Numbered from the stretch's first letter, positions 1 to 7,985 are shown. The stretch: 17,169 nucleotides of DNA from JBGLNL01 sp046484125 (GCA_046484125.1 JAWOBX010000117.1:1-17169), one strand, 5' to 3'. Notes: generated from the letters alone by a model not told the origin. Made by a program: numbers and translations.

Positions 1-622
1 AGTCGAGCCTGGCAAAACCGGCCATCTGATTATCCGGAAGCCCTGGCCGGGGATGCTGATGAACATATACGGCGACCCTCATCGTTACGAGGCAGCCTAC
101 TGGTCCCGCTTCCCGGGCGCATATCACACAGGCGACTTCGCCATGCGCGATGAGGATGGTTACATGTGGATGCTGGGAAGAGCTGATGAGGTGCTCAAGG
201 TGGCCGGGCACCGGATCGGCACAGCGGAAATTGAAACAGCAGCGGTTGGCCATCCGGCCGTAGCCGAAGCCGCTGTCACCGGTAAACCCGATGACGTCAA
301 AGGTGAAAGCATTGTGCTGTTCGCCACTTTGCGCGAAGGTATTGACCCTTCAAAGGACCTCGAAAAAGAGATTGGCAAATATATCAGGCAGGCAATAGGC
401 CCGGTCGCCACCCCCGACATGATTTATTTCTCCCCTTCGCTTCCGCGTACAAGGAGTGGCAAACTTATGCGCCGTGTTCTCAGGGCCATTGCCTCCGGCC
501 AAAGGGTCGGCGATCTGACCACCGTAGAGAATGAGGCCTCAATTGAGGAGATTAAAAAAGCCTTTGAGACTGTACTTGGCTCATCCGAGGCTGACGGTGT
601 GAGGGTAGGAAGTAGAGCATAG
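1..622 (+). CDS. acsA: Acetyl-CoA synthetase-like AMP-forming ligase, C-terminal part (5' end outside window)
   Basis: The reading frame is open from base 2 to the TAG at 620-622, giving about 206 C-terminal residues of an ANL-superfamily acyl-CoA synthetase. Visible motifs are the TGD-F-RDEDGY block with LGRADEVLKVAGHRIGTAEIE (hinge and A8 region) and, near the end, LPRTRSGKLMRR, which contains the catalytic lysine of the mobile C-terminal domain. In acetyl-CoA synthetases this lysine is the one regulated by acetylation. The HRIGTAEIE form fits acetate/propionate-CoA ligases better than long-chain fatty acyl ligases. Family members adenylate acetate (or a short acid) and form acetyl-CoA in the cytosol. 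The substrate-pocket region lies outside the window, so specificity is an inference. The stop is followed by a strong hairpin plus T-tract at 706-766. The symbol is given for the family; other short-chain acyl-CoA ligases remain possible. Confidence 0.85.
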   Translation, partial: VEPGKTGHLIIRKPWPGMLMNIYGDPHRYEAAYWSRFPGAYHTGDFAMRDEDGYMWMLGRADEVLKVAGHRIGTAEIETAAVGHPAVAEAAVTGKPDDVKGESIVLFATLREGIDPSKDLEKEIGKYIRQAIGPVATPDMIYFSPSLPRTRSGKLMRRVLRAIASGQRVGDLTTVENEASIEEIKKAFETVLGSSEADGVRVGSRA

Positions 623-700
623 CGTAATATCCCGTAAATAACCAGACTTTTGCTAATATTAACCGTATGCAAATACTGGAGCCTTATCCTCCCCACCCAC

Positions 701-832
701 CCGACGCTGACTACTCCGGTAACGCACTCGCAACTGCGAGTGCGTTACCGGAGTAGTCAGCTTTTTAAGTGAAGCAATGGCGTAAAAAAGCCCGTTGCGG
801 AACATTTGTATAGAAGCGTTAGGGACTCACAC
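701..832 (+). repeat. Dispersed repeat, copy A (palindrome plus tail)
   Basis: This is a 132-nt unit made of a 56-nt palindrome (706-761) followed by a tail of about 70 nt ending in GGGACTCACAC. It matches copy B at 8028-8157 almost base for base in the palindrome and closely in the tail. The tail also matches copy C at 15791-15862. Relative to copy C the tail is 2 nt longer in the middle, so any reading frame is broken here (GTC AGC TTT TTA AGT GAA GCA ATG GCG then TAA). After the shift it still reads AEHLYRSVRDSH. No flanking target duplication is obvious. Confidence 0.85.
706..766 (+). terminator. Palindrome plus T-tract, probable terminator of the acs-like gene
   Basis: A perfect inverted repeat has 27-nt arms (706-732 and 735-761), a 2-nt centre (AC), and five T residues immediately after it (762-766). 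It lies 84 bases beyond the acs-like stop codon, so it is placed to end that transcript. The same palindrome with T-tract also occurs at 8033-8093, where no plus-strand gene precedes it. Termination may therefore be incidental to a mobile or repeated element (see repeat copy A). Confidence 0.6.
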
Positions 833-876
833 CAGCTTTTACCGGCGCCGCCATGAATCCGCCGGTTAAAACTGGT
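831..876. repeat. Imperfect inverted repeat, 17-nt arms
   Basis: Arms 831-847 and 860-876 match in 15 of 17 positions and flank a 12-nt loop. The GC-rich base next to the loop is ACCGGCG/CGCCGGT. It starts where repeat copy A ends. Neither strand has a clear T-tract right after it, so a terminator role is uncertain. It could be a second palindromic unit or part of a bidirectional termination region between the converging acs-like and MEMO genes. Confidence 0.5.
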
Positions 877-896
877 TTCAAGTGAGGCAGGAGATT

Positions 897-934
897 CAGT
901 GTATGCGCGAAAAAATGCTTCCGCGCATACACTG
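897..934 (-). terminator. Hairpin just downstream of the MEMO-family gene
   Basis: A perfect 13-nt inverted repeat (897-909 and 922-934) has a 12-nt loop and lies 3 bases beyond the minus-strand stop codon at 938-940. Its position suggests transcript termination or 3' end protection for the minus-strand operon. On the minus strand the only T-run (six T) is in the loop rather than after the stem, so it is not a textbook intrinsic terminator. The stretch 623-937 holds no gene that I can support. Confidence 0.4.
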
Positions 935-937
935 TTG

Positions 938-2179
938 TTATGTAACCTGTTCAAGAACAACCCCGCAGATTGAAACCAGAGACGAATTCGTCTCATCGGC
1001 AGGGCATTGTTCGTAGGCACACACCTCCCCGCGAGACCCCTCCAGCATCCTTAGTGTCATGTATATCGGTGATAGACCGCATACTCTCCGCGAATCTTTA
1101 TCCCGCTTGAGCCGGGAGAAAAAGGCGCCCGCATCGGCATGGCACATATCATCAATCAAGTCGGCGTCGGCTTCGTATATGAGTTCCCGGCCTGTTTCGT
1201 CAACGGGTTTCCTGTCACCAAAAGCAGGGCCGACATGAGACATGTCGGCGGCTGCTACAATCAGTGTATTCCTCTCCCTGGTTATTTCCCTCAGCATAGC
1301 GACAACCTTCGATATCTCCTGATTATCAGCCGGGTCATACTCACCGTGAATAAACCTGTCGAACGAACCACATAATATTGGCAATACCTCAGTTTCCCTG
1401 CCATCCAGCATGTAATGAAGCCATACCAGGGCCAGTTCAATTGAGTGTTCGTTCCTGTGGTAGAGCTCTTCTTCGAACGCAGAAAAATGCCCTATCTCCT
1501 GCGCAAGCCTGTCAACCACACTTACAGCCGTAGGAAGGGTCCCGAATGGACTGGCGTAGCTCTGCCTGGTAAGCGCGAACTGGTTGCCGCCTCCCATATG
1601 GTTCGTCCCGAAAATAACCACCAGCTCGGAATTTCTAACAGCCTCGTTGGCCCTGCTCCATACTTCAGCGTAGACCCCGCCGCCCCGGTGGAAATCAATA
1701 TGAGGGCATATTACCCCTCTAACATTATCTGATTGATCATCATTACCCGAGGCGGAACTGAAAAACGTCTCCAGATACCGCCTCAGCTCTTCCGGGTTAT
1801 CAGGATATCCGCCACCGCTCAAGGCCGCCTCACGGCACGAAGCAGAACGGAAATCGTCAAGTGAGAGCTTGCGAGCCCGGGCATACTTCTCGTTATCGAG
1901 CATGAGGGCGCTGTCGAGCTGCGTGATAACGTGTTCCACGTTTTCCAAACTGAGTCGTATACCGGTATGAAAGGCGAGAGCCTCTATCAATCCATTTAAA
2001 TCGCGCGTGCCGTCACACAGGCCGAGAAGCGGAGCCAGCGGTTGAGGAACAAGCAGGACGCCGGGAGATATTCCAAGGGGATCTTTCAGCATTATGAATG
2101 GCGCTCCCTGATGTTCGATCAAACTTGGCTGAACCTCACGCAACCTGGGGTTCATCAATCCACTTTCCTCATCCTTCAT
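938..2179 (-). CDS. amrB: MEMO-family protein (AmmeMemoRadiSam system protein B) with an N-terminal extension
   Basis: The 413-residue protein has two parts. Residues about 155-413 form the MEMO domain, related to the class III extradiol dioxygenase fold: PHIDFHRGG at 159-167, FGTNHMGG at 190-197, NEHSIELALVWLHYM at 243-257, DMSH at 312-315 and CGLSPIY at 367-373. H160, H194 and C367 correspond to the putative metal-site residues of MEMO1. Residues about 10-110 form an extra N-terminal region ending in helices like a PqqD/winged-helix domain (IALVWLHYM is not part of it); that resemblance is my inference. The start has an AGAGGA six bases upstream; a second ATG at 2155 is also possible. It is the last gene of the ksgA-side group, 67 nt after the helicase gene. 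The AMMECR1 and radical SAM partners that give the system its name are not in the window, so function stays unknown. Confidence 0.85.
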   Translation of the reverse strand: MKDEESGLMNPRLREVQPSLIEHQGAPFIMLKDPLGISPGVLLVPQPLAPLLGLCDGTRDLNGLIEALAFHTGIRLSLENVEHVITQLDSALMLDNEKYARARKLSLDDFRSASCREAALSGGGYPDNPEELRRYLETFFSSASGNDDQSDNVRGVICPHIDFHRGGGVYAEVWSRANEAVRNSELVVIFGTNHMGGGNQFALTRQSYASPFGTLPTAVSVVDRLAQEIGHFSAFEEELYHRNEHSIELALVWLHYMLDGRETEVLPILCGSFDRFIHGEYDPADNQEISKVVAMLREITRERNTLIVAAADMSHVGPAFGDRKPVDETGRELIYEADADLIDDMCHADAGAFFSRLKRDKDSRRVCGLSPIYMTLRMLEGSRGEVCAYEQCPADETNSSLVSICGVVLEQVT

Positions 2180-2246
2180 TCTCTATCCTCTTTCAAGTTA
2201 TTCCCCAAAACTGTATCTTAAGGAACGTCTGATCAACCATCTATGA

Positions 2247-5048
2247 TTAAAGCCATTGTCGAACCATCTCCGGCAAATCCCGTACGCTTCCTTTTTCGAC
2301 CCTGCAATCTGGCAGCGATTTCAGGAAATAGGACCCGTAGTTCTTGTTGCTTACCCTGCTATCCAGAACAATCATCATCCCTCGGTCGTTCTTCGTCCTT
2401 ATCAATCGACCGAACCCCTGTTTAAACCGCAGAGCTGTTTGCGGCAGCGCGTACTCGTTGAACGGATCGTCAAACGTCTCTGAACGAGCGGAAAAAACCG
2501 GGTCTGACGGTACATTGAAAGGCAATCGAACGATTACAAGGACGCTGAGCGCATCACCGACCACGTCAATCCCTTCCCAGAAACTGGCGGCGCCAAGCAG
2601 CACTGTTCGAGGGTTTTCTTTAAAGGCATTCAGAATCTTCCTGGGAGATCCATCCACGCCCTGCGCCAGGATAAGGATATCATCTTCTTTCAGAGGGTGT
2701 TCAATGGCGGCCTTTACTTGCTGAAGCGCAGAATGTGATGTGAAAAGTACAAGCGTTTGCCCCTGCGTAACCCGGCATAGTGATATCAGAACCTGTTCAA
2801 GTGAATCCTGGTATCCCGCGCTCCCGGGACCGGGGATATCCGCTACCGCGTATACGAACGCCGCGCGTTTATAATCGAAGGGAGATTCTAAGAGAAGTTC
2901 CTCCGCCTCCCACAATCCCAGACGCCCCTTTATATATTCGAAGTTCCCTCCTGTACTGAGGGTCGCGCCTGTGAGAATCAGGGTTCTCTTCTGCTGATAG
3001 AGAGCGTCTTCCAGCAGCAAGCCGACGTTCAACGGGGCCGAACGAAGGCTTATCATATTACTCCTGCGCCCCAGGGTAATCCAGTGGATGCTGTTCTCCT
3101 CAGGGTGGAAGACTATCGAGTCGAGTTGACGGCGCAACTCCTCATTAACATTTATTATACTGACGGCCTCGAGGGACAAATCCTCGGCAATCGAGTTTTC
3201 CTCTATTATGCCGATCAATTCCTGAATCTGCCTGGCGATGTCAGCCAGAGAGCCAGTAAGATTCTCGCAAGTGATTTCCACATCCGACCATGCCGGCTGT
3301 GCCCGTATCGCACTTGTAATACGCAGCGCCATATCGTAATCGCCCTGCCCCCTGCTGAACCCCTCCACCAGCCCCCCCAATTCGTTGAGGAACTCCGATA
3401 AACGACCGCGTGCCTTGGTAACCGTCGGCACAAGGAGATCGTTCAAACGCCTGAACGCGTCCCTTTGCTCCCGATCCATTTTGCGCATTATATTTTCAGA
3501 TTGAGCGATTATGCCGGAAATCAAACCATCCTTTTCCCGAAAAACCTGATCCAGATGATCGATCAAATCCCGCTCCCTGATCTCAAATCCCAACTGCTCT
3601 GTCGCCACGCCCTCAAGATGGTGTGCCTCGTCGACAATCAGGTGTTGATAATCGGGTATTATCTGTGAGCCGGCCACCATACCGGATAAGAGCAGGGCAT
3701 GGTTTACCACTATAAGATGAGCCGACTCCGCCGCTTTGCGGGCTCTGAACAGGAAACAAAGCCCCCTCTGTTGATAGGGGCAGCGCCTGCCCATGCAATC
3801 ATATCCCTGAGCGCAGATCCTGTACCAGTAGGTCATCTCCCTTGAGTCTATATTGAGCTCGGCTCTATCCCCCGTTCTGGTGTAAGGCAGCCAGACCAGA
3901 ATCCTGGCCATTAGCTGAATAGCCTCCAGCGGCAGGCCGGCCAGCCTGCGCTGCGACTCACATCGCCTCAAGCACAGGTAATTATTCCTCCCCTTAAGCT
4001 GAGTTATATTAACACCTTTAACGGGATGGCCGGAGTCAAAAGCCTCAAGTAGATCGGGAATATCTTTTTCAACCAACTGTTCCTGCAGGTTGATCGTGTT
4101 TGTCGATATTACTACTGGACTGTTGTTTTCCAGCGCGAAGAACAGTGAGGGCAATATATATGCGACCGATTTCCCTGTGCCCGTACCCGCCTCCACTATC
4201 AGGTGTTGACCTTCGTTAAAAGCTTCAGCCGCCGCTCTCATCATGGACACCTGCTGGGGCCTTTCCTCATAATCCTTAAAAGCTCGAGACAGCGTTCCGG
4301 TATCCTTAAAATGTTCCGTCAGCTCATCAACATCTATCGGCGACAACTCATCGCGCGGAACGAGGGGTTCCTGTTTAATCCCGGCGGTTTCTAAACACAG
4401 TTCCTCCAGTTTTGCCCCGTCCAGTAAGGTGTCAGCGCCTCTTTCCTGAGCAAGGTCAACCAGAAAATCCCCAAGCCACCAGTTCGCGCGCCTGGTGAGT
4501 GCCGCCAGCTCGGTAAGAATGCTTGAATCGAGCTCATATAGCCTTTTTACCAGTGCTGAAAACACCTCACGCGACATTTCAGCGTCGGCGAGCGCCCGAT
4601 GGGCTGTGGAATGGGCGATGCCAAGATAGTCCGCGACTCCACTTAATGTTCGGTCGGGGATATCCGGCAACAGAAGTTTGGCCAGTTCATAAGTATCACA
4701 GGCAGGATTAACCAGCCCTATTCCGTTTTTTGAGAGAAACCCAAGATCGAAAGCGATATTATGCCCGATTATGGTGCAATTACCTATGAAGTCATACAAT
4801 TGGTTGGCCAGCTTTTGGAACGGTGGAGCCGAGTCAACCTCTTCCTGGGAAATTTTACAGAGCCTCTGAATATTATAGGGAACGGGCCTGTAAGGATTCA
4901 CCAGCGACTCGAATACATCCACGGTCAGTCCGTCTCTGAACTTAACCGCTCCAACTTCGATTATCGCGTCTATATCGGGACTGAGCCCGGTTGTCTCCAG
5001 GTCCAGAGAAATGAATGTCTGGTCAGCTAAATTCATGGAATCACTCAC
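2247..5048 (-). CDS. dinG: DnaQ-DinG fusion: 3'-5' exonuclease domain plus XPD-like helicase
   Basis: The 933-residue protein has an N-terminal DEDDh exonuclease domain (DLETTG at 16-21, GHNIAFD at 95-101, H150 and D155) joined to an SF2 XPD/DinG-type helicase. Helicase motifs are Walker A EAGTGTGKS (286-294), DEAHH (473-477), LVLFTSHSAL (767-775 region), FWEGIDV (823-829) and QGFGRLIRT (877-885). Cysteines C359, C418, C423 and C431 fit the four ligands of the DinG iron-sulfur cluster; C412 is an additional nearby cysteine. E. coli DinG lacks the exonuclease domain, while Gram-positive DinG proteins carry it at about this length. Such proteins unwind or process DNA structures such as R-loops and damaged forks. 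In some Gram-positive species the helicase part hydrolyses ATP but acts mainly as a nuclease. The first codon at 5048 is GTG with no clear Shine-Dalgarno; an ATG at 5036 is equally plausible. The gene follows the VTT gene by 81 nt. Confidence 0.9.
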   Translation of the reverse strand: MSDSMNLADQTFISLDLETTGLSPDIDAIIEVGAVKFRDGLTVDVFESLVNPYRPVPYNIQRLCKISQEEVDSAPPFQKLANQLYDFIGNCTIIGHNIAFDLGFLSKNGIGLVNPACDTYELAKLLLPDIPDRTLSGVADYLGIAHSTAHRALADAEMSREVFSALVKRLYELDSSILTELAALTRRANWWLGDFLVDLAQERGADTLLDGAKLEELCLETAGIKQEPLVPRDELSPIDVDELTEHFKDTGTLSRAFKDYEERPQQVSMMRAAAEAFNEGQHLIVEAGTGTGKSVAYILPSLFFALENNSPVVISTNTINLQEQLVEKDIPDLLEAFDSGHPVKGVNITQLKGRNNYLCLRRCESQRRLAGLPLEAIQLMARILVWLPYTRTGDRAELNIDSREMTYWYRICAQGYDCMGRRCPYQQRGLCFLFRARKAAESAHLIVVNHALLLSGMVAGSQIIPDYQHLIVDEAHHLEGVATEQLGFEIRERDLIDHLDQVFREKDGLISGIIAQSENIMRKMDREQRDAFRRLNDLLVPTVTKARGRLSEFLNELGGLVEGFSRGQGDYDMALRITSAIRAQPAWSDVEITCENLTGSLADIARQIQELIGIIEENSIAEDLSLEAVSIINVNEELRRQLDSIVFHPEENSIHWITLGRRSNMISLRSAPLNVGLLLEDALYQQKRTLILTGATLSTGGNFEYIKGRLGLWEAEELLLESPFDYKRAAFVYAVADIPGPGSAGYQDSLEQVLISLCRVTQGQTLVLFTSHSALQQVKAAIEHPLKEDDILILAQGVDGSPRKILNAFKENPRTVLLGAASFWEGIDVVGDALSVLVIVRLPFNVPSDPVFSARSETFDDPFNEYALPQTALRFKQGFGRLIRTKNDRGMMIVLDSRVSNKNYGSYFLKSLPDCRVEKGSVRDLPEMVRQWL

Positions 5049-5129
5049 TTTTCATCGTGTATCTTAGCGGTTCTTCACTTAAATCGCGCACACCCTCACA
5101 CCCGCTTACATTCGCGGCTCTAAAACACT

Positions 5130-5753
5130 CTACAGGAAAAATCTCTCGACGGAACCCCATCCCAGCCAGCCACCATAGACGATCAACAGTTCGCGTATCA
5201 AGCGACCCGTCCAGCAGTATAAAATGAATTCCCATATTGGAAACCTCAGCGAGCCGGCGGCAATCCCGACAACATCAAATGGCAGAGGGGTCAGGGCGAA
5301 AATGAATATGCCAGGCCCACCATAACTCCTCATCCCCCGTTCCACCCTCCCGTAATCCCTCTGGTATTCTTCCGTTACCGCCACCCTGCCCCATAAACCC
5401 GCGAAATAGGCTGTAAGTTCGCCAAGCGAGGCTCCGGCACTGGCTACAAGTCCCAGTCCAAGAGCACCTATCCACGAAACCTCCATGATTCCCGGAGCGG
5501 CGAACAACGCGACCTCTCCCGGTAAAGGGAAGAATATGGTCATACTGGAACCGAGCATAATAAAAAATACGCCCGCAAAACCGTACTTCTTAACCTGCTC
5601 GTTCCAGTCGATATCCATTTGCCAGACAGCAACTGAGACGGCAATAATTATCAGGATTCCCAGCAACAGGATCGCCCTATGCCAGGTCAGCTTCTCACGT
5701 ATAAACCGGAGTGCTTGATTACAGGCCGGCAGCTTCCTTACCTCTGGTTTCAT
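5130..5753 (-). CDS. VTT-domain (DedA/SNARE-associated type) integral membrane protein
   Basis: The 207-residue protein is very hydrophobic. A membrane helix lies at about 27-45, followed by the re-entrant-like stretch GSSMTIFFPLPGEVALFA (68-85), then helices at about 92-118, 147-167 and 171-199. The FPLPGE motif and the later glycine-rich G-x-x-G helices are typical of the VTT/DedA family (YqaA/TVP38-like branch). Relatives act as lipid scramblases or flippases, for example for undecaprenyl phosphate in bacteria. Which substrate applies here cannot be seen. No strong Shine-Dalgarno precedes the ATG. It starts 24 nt after ispE, so translational coupling or read-through within the operon is likely. 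The gene ends 81 nt before the helicase gene. Confidence 0.8.
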   Translation of the reverse strand: MKPEVRKLPACNQALRFIREKLTWHRAILLLGILIIIAVSVAVWQMDIDWNEQVKKYGFAGVFFIMLGSSMTIFFPLPGEVALFAAPGIMEVSWIGALGLGLVASAGASLGELTAYFAGLWGRVAVTEEYQRDYGRVERGMRSYGGPGIFIFALTPLPFDVVGIAAGSLRFPIWEFILYCWTGRLIRELLIVYGGWLGWGSVERFFL

Positions 5754-5777
5754 AATCCATACCGCGTATATGTACTA

Positions 5778-6635
5778 TCAGACCGTATGAGTCAGGCAGG
5801 CTGACTGCCCCTTTTGCTTCAGCCGTTCTACAAGTCTTTCACCCTCTTCCCTCTCATTGACCAGAGTAAACATAGCCGGCCCGGCACCGGCCAGACGCAC
5901 CTGGTCGAATCCTTCATCCAGAAACATTTGCCAGTATTTACTGAGCTGCGGGAAGAAATCGAAGGCCACAATCTCAAATGTATTATAGAGCATTTCAAAA
6001 TACAAGGCTCCATCGCTCTTAAGCTTCTCGACCATTCTTCTGCTGCGATTACCGTCTGAATAATGCGTCTTATCTAATTTCCCGTACATTTGAGCGGTCT
6101 TTTCGCCAACCGGTTCAATTGGTGGACTGAGCAATACCAGCCACGTCCTGGGCGGATTGTCGACCGGAGTTATTTTCTCCCCCCTGCCCTCCGCCAGAGC
6201 GGTGCCACCATGAATAAAAAACGGTGTGTCAGAGCCAATCGCCGAAGCCAGCAGGCTCAAATCTTCATGGCCTAACCCCAGTTCCCACAGCCGGTTCAAA
6301 CCTTTAAGCACCGCGGCGCAATCAGTCGAACTGGAGCCAAGTCCCGCCGCCCTCGGAATCGAAATCTTATCCACATGGATAACCGTTCCCAACTGACAAC
6401 CAGTCTGTCTTTTAATCAGATTCGCCGCTCCGACAAGTGACTCTCTCAGCTTGTCTACACATGCGACCCCGGCATCATGACAAACGAAGCTCAGTTCATC
6501 CGATAACTCCAGTGAAATCCGGTCCGCCATATTGATGGTCTGCAGGACTGTCATTATATCGTGGTAGCCATCATCTCGTTTCCCCAGGACTTCCAGGGTT
6601 AAATTGATCTTGGCTAAGGCGGAAAGCTCTATCAC
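5778..6635 (-). CDS. ispE: 4-diphosphocytidyl-2-C-methyl-D-erythritol kinase
   Basis: The 285-residue GHMP kinase phosphorylates CDP-methylerythritol at the 2-hydroxyl in the MEP route to isoprenoid precursors, in the cytosol. The N-terminus reads ALAKINLTLEVLGKRDDGYHD, with the substrate-binding lysine K9. The ATP-binding loop is PRAAGLGSSSTDCAA (94-108), the catalytic aspartate is D136 in GSDTPFF, and the C-terminal GHMP motif is LAGAGPAMF (248-256). Length matches the family. The start is GTG at 6633-6635, with GGGAG six bases upstream. It overlaps the ksgA stop by four bases (GTGA), so the two are translationally coupled. The ksgA-ispE neighbourhood is common in bacteria, which supports the call. 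Confidence 0.95.
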   Translation of the reverse strand: MIELSALAKINLTLEVLGKRDDGYHDIMTVLQTINMADRISLELSDELSFVCHDAGVACVDKLRESLVGAANLIKRQTGCQLGTVIHVDKISIPRAAGLGSSSTDCAAVLKGLNRLWELGLGHEDLSLLASAIGSDTPFFIHGGTALAEGRGEKITPVDNPPRTWLVLLSPPIEPVGEKTAQMYGKLDKTHYSDGNRSRRMVEKLKSDGALYFEMLYNTFEIVAFDFFPQLSKYWQMFLDEGFDQVRLAGAGPAMFTLVNEREEGERLVERLKQKGQSACLTHTV

Positions 6636-7486
6636 TGTAACTCCCGGTTTACGATTTTACACAAATCGGACCATTCAGCGATGGAAAGCGTCTCCGCCCG
6701 TCTTTTGGGTGATATACCGGCCCCGTTTATAAGGTCCCCGGCTAATGAAGGCTCGATAGAAAGACCGTTTGCCAGCGAGTTACGTAACTGTTTTCTCGGG
6801 GCGCTGAAACCGGCTCTTACCACTTTGAAGAAATCATGCGCCTGGAGTGAAAATCGGGGGGTTTTGTACACATCGATACGCACAATAGCGGAATCGACTT
6901 TCGGGGATGGATGGAAGCCGGAGGCGGGAACGCCCATGACTATCGACGGGTTCCCATATACCTGGACGCTCACGCTGAGCAAACTCATCTTACCGGGAGG
7001 TGCCGTCATGTTATCGGCAACCTCCTTTTGGACCATTACCACCATCCTCTCAGGTTTAACCTCTGCCTCAAGGAAACGCCTTATGATTGGTGACGCTACG
7101 TAATATGGTAAATTGGCAACAACTTTATAACTGGTTGTTTCGGAATCAAGCATATCCGCTATGTTCAATTGGAGAATATCCGCATTTACCACCCTCACTC
7201 CCGGGTAGCTGGAAAGAAGGCTCTCAAGAGCTACCGCGATTTGTGAGTCTACTTCTACCGCGATTACTTTGGACGCATGCGTGGCGAGTTCCTCAGTCAG
7301 AACACCCAGCCCCGGACCTATCTCAACCACCACGTCCCGAGGGGAAAGCTCGGCGGCCGAAACTGACGCCTCCAGTGCGCTCGGGTCAACAAGAAAGTGC
7401 TGTCCCAGACCTTTTCTGGAGTGCAGACCAAATTTGCGCATAAGGCTTTTGGTCCGGGCCAAAAGGTATCCCGGTCTCTCCTGCAC
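6632..7486 (-). CDS. rsmA: 16S rRNA (adenine(1518/1519)-N6)-dimethyltransferase
   Basis: This is KsgA/RsmA, which dimethylates two adjacent adenines in the 3' terminal helix of 16S rRNA during small-subunit assembly. The 284 residues carry KGLGQHFL (25-32), the SAM-binding motif EIGPGLG (55-61), an acidic residue at the end of strand 2 (VEVD, 77-80), the catalytic NLPYY (125-129), and the family motif FHPSPKVDS (191-199). The start chosen is GTG at 7484-7486, with AGGTG about seven bases upstream (on the minus strand: TAGCAGGTGAATGG then GTG). A later ATG at 7441 would shorten the N-terminus by 15 residues but has no better ribosome site. It is the first gene of a run of minus-strand genes and lies 224 nt downstream of the SRP RNA 3' end. 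I see no convincing promoter of its own in that gap. Confidence 0.95.
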   Translation of the reverse strand: MQERPGYLLARTKSLMRKFGLHSRKGLGQHFLVDPSALEASVSAAELSPRDVVVEIGPGLGVLTEELATHASKVIAVEVDSQIAVALESLLSSYPGVRVVNADILQLNIADMLDSETTSYKVVANLPYYVASPIIRRFLEAEVKPERMVVMVQKEVADNMTAPPGKMSLLSVSVQVYGNPSIVMGVPASGFHPSPKVDSAIVRIDVYKTPRFSLQAHDFFKVVRAGFSAPRKQLRNSLANGLSIEPSLAGDLINGAGISPKRRAETLSIAEWSDLCKIVNRELQ

Positions 7487-7710
7487 CCATTCACCTGCTA
7501 ACTCGACTGGTTGTAATAGAATCGCTCCAATGGCAATTATCCAGAGAAGGTTTGATACATACCCACTTTAAAATGCCCGCCCGAACTGATGTGGAAGCGC
7601 TTTTATGGCAACATTGCTGTCGCTTTCTAAACGGCGCGATTTTGATGCTTACAATTACCACCTGTTGTTTGATATCAGGCGCTCCGACTTTATCAATAGG
7701 GAAAAGTAAA

Positions 7711-7985
7711 GAGGGCCGTGCACCCACCATCGCTCCCGCCTCCCGGCTTAATCCCCGCAAACGGCTCAAGTCAGGCTTACCTGCGGCACCCAGAGTTTAC
7801 TACTTACCGCTGCTTCCTTCCGGACCTGACGGGGTTCATAGCTCTCTGCCGCGCAGGACCCAACTCTCAACACCATCCGAAGGGATCAGTCCCGAAAGAA
7901 CCAAAGATCTCAGGTGGGAATTCAGCCCCGCTATAGCGGATTTCGGGTACAGGACACCGCTAACTTCCCGCCTAGCACGACCCTC
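7711..7985 (-). ncRNA. ffs: Signal recognition particle RNA, large bacterial type (6S/scRNA)
   Basis: Read on the minus strand, 7838-7804 carries the hallmark domain IV hairpin with CAGGTCCGGAAGGAAGCAG, the binding site of Ffh. Upstream at about 7978-7925 is an Alu domain closely resembling Bacillus scRNA (GTGCTAGGCGGGAAG, then GCGGTGTCCTGTACC). The 5' end (GAGGGTCGTGC, 7985-7975) and the 3' end (GCACGGCCCTC, 7721-7711) pair over 11 bases including one G-U, closing the molecule at about 275 nt. Bacillus scRNA is about 270 nt. The RNA is part of the particle that targets membrane and secreted proteins co-translationally. A promoter is seen at 7992-8020, and the 3' end runs into CTCTTTACTTTT. 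The protein-like frames crossing this region are shadows. Confidence 0.95.

Noticed and set aside
706..761. Palindrome as an integron attC site
   Set aside because: The GTTRRRY and RYYYAAC core sites, the unpaired extra-helical bases and an adjacent cassette array are missing; TAAC/GTTA within the arms is not enough.
5041..5235. 64-residue minus-strand frame between the VTT and helicase genes
   Set aside because: It overlaps the end of the VTT gene in another frame, and the cysteine/tryptophan-rich product resembles nothing; probably chance.
7657..7705. Possible promoter with TTGATA and TATCAA upstream of ksgA
   Set aside because: The two hexamers form an inverted repeat and the -10 match is poor; transcription could equally come through from the SRP RNA promoter.
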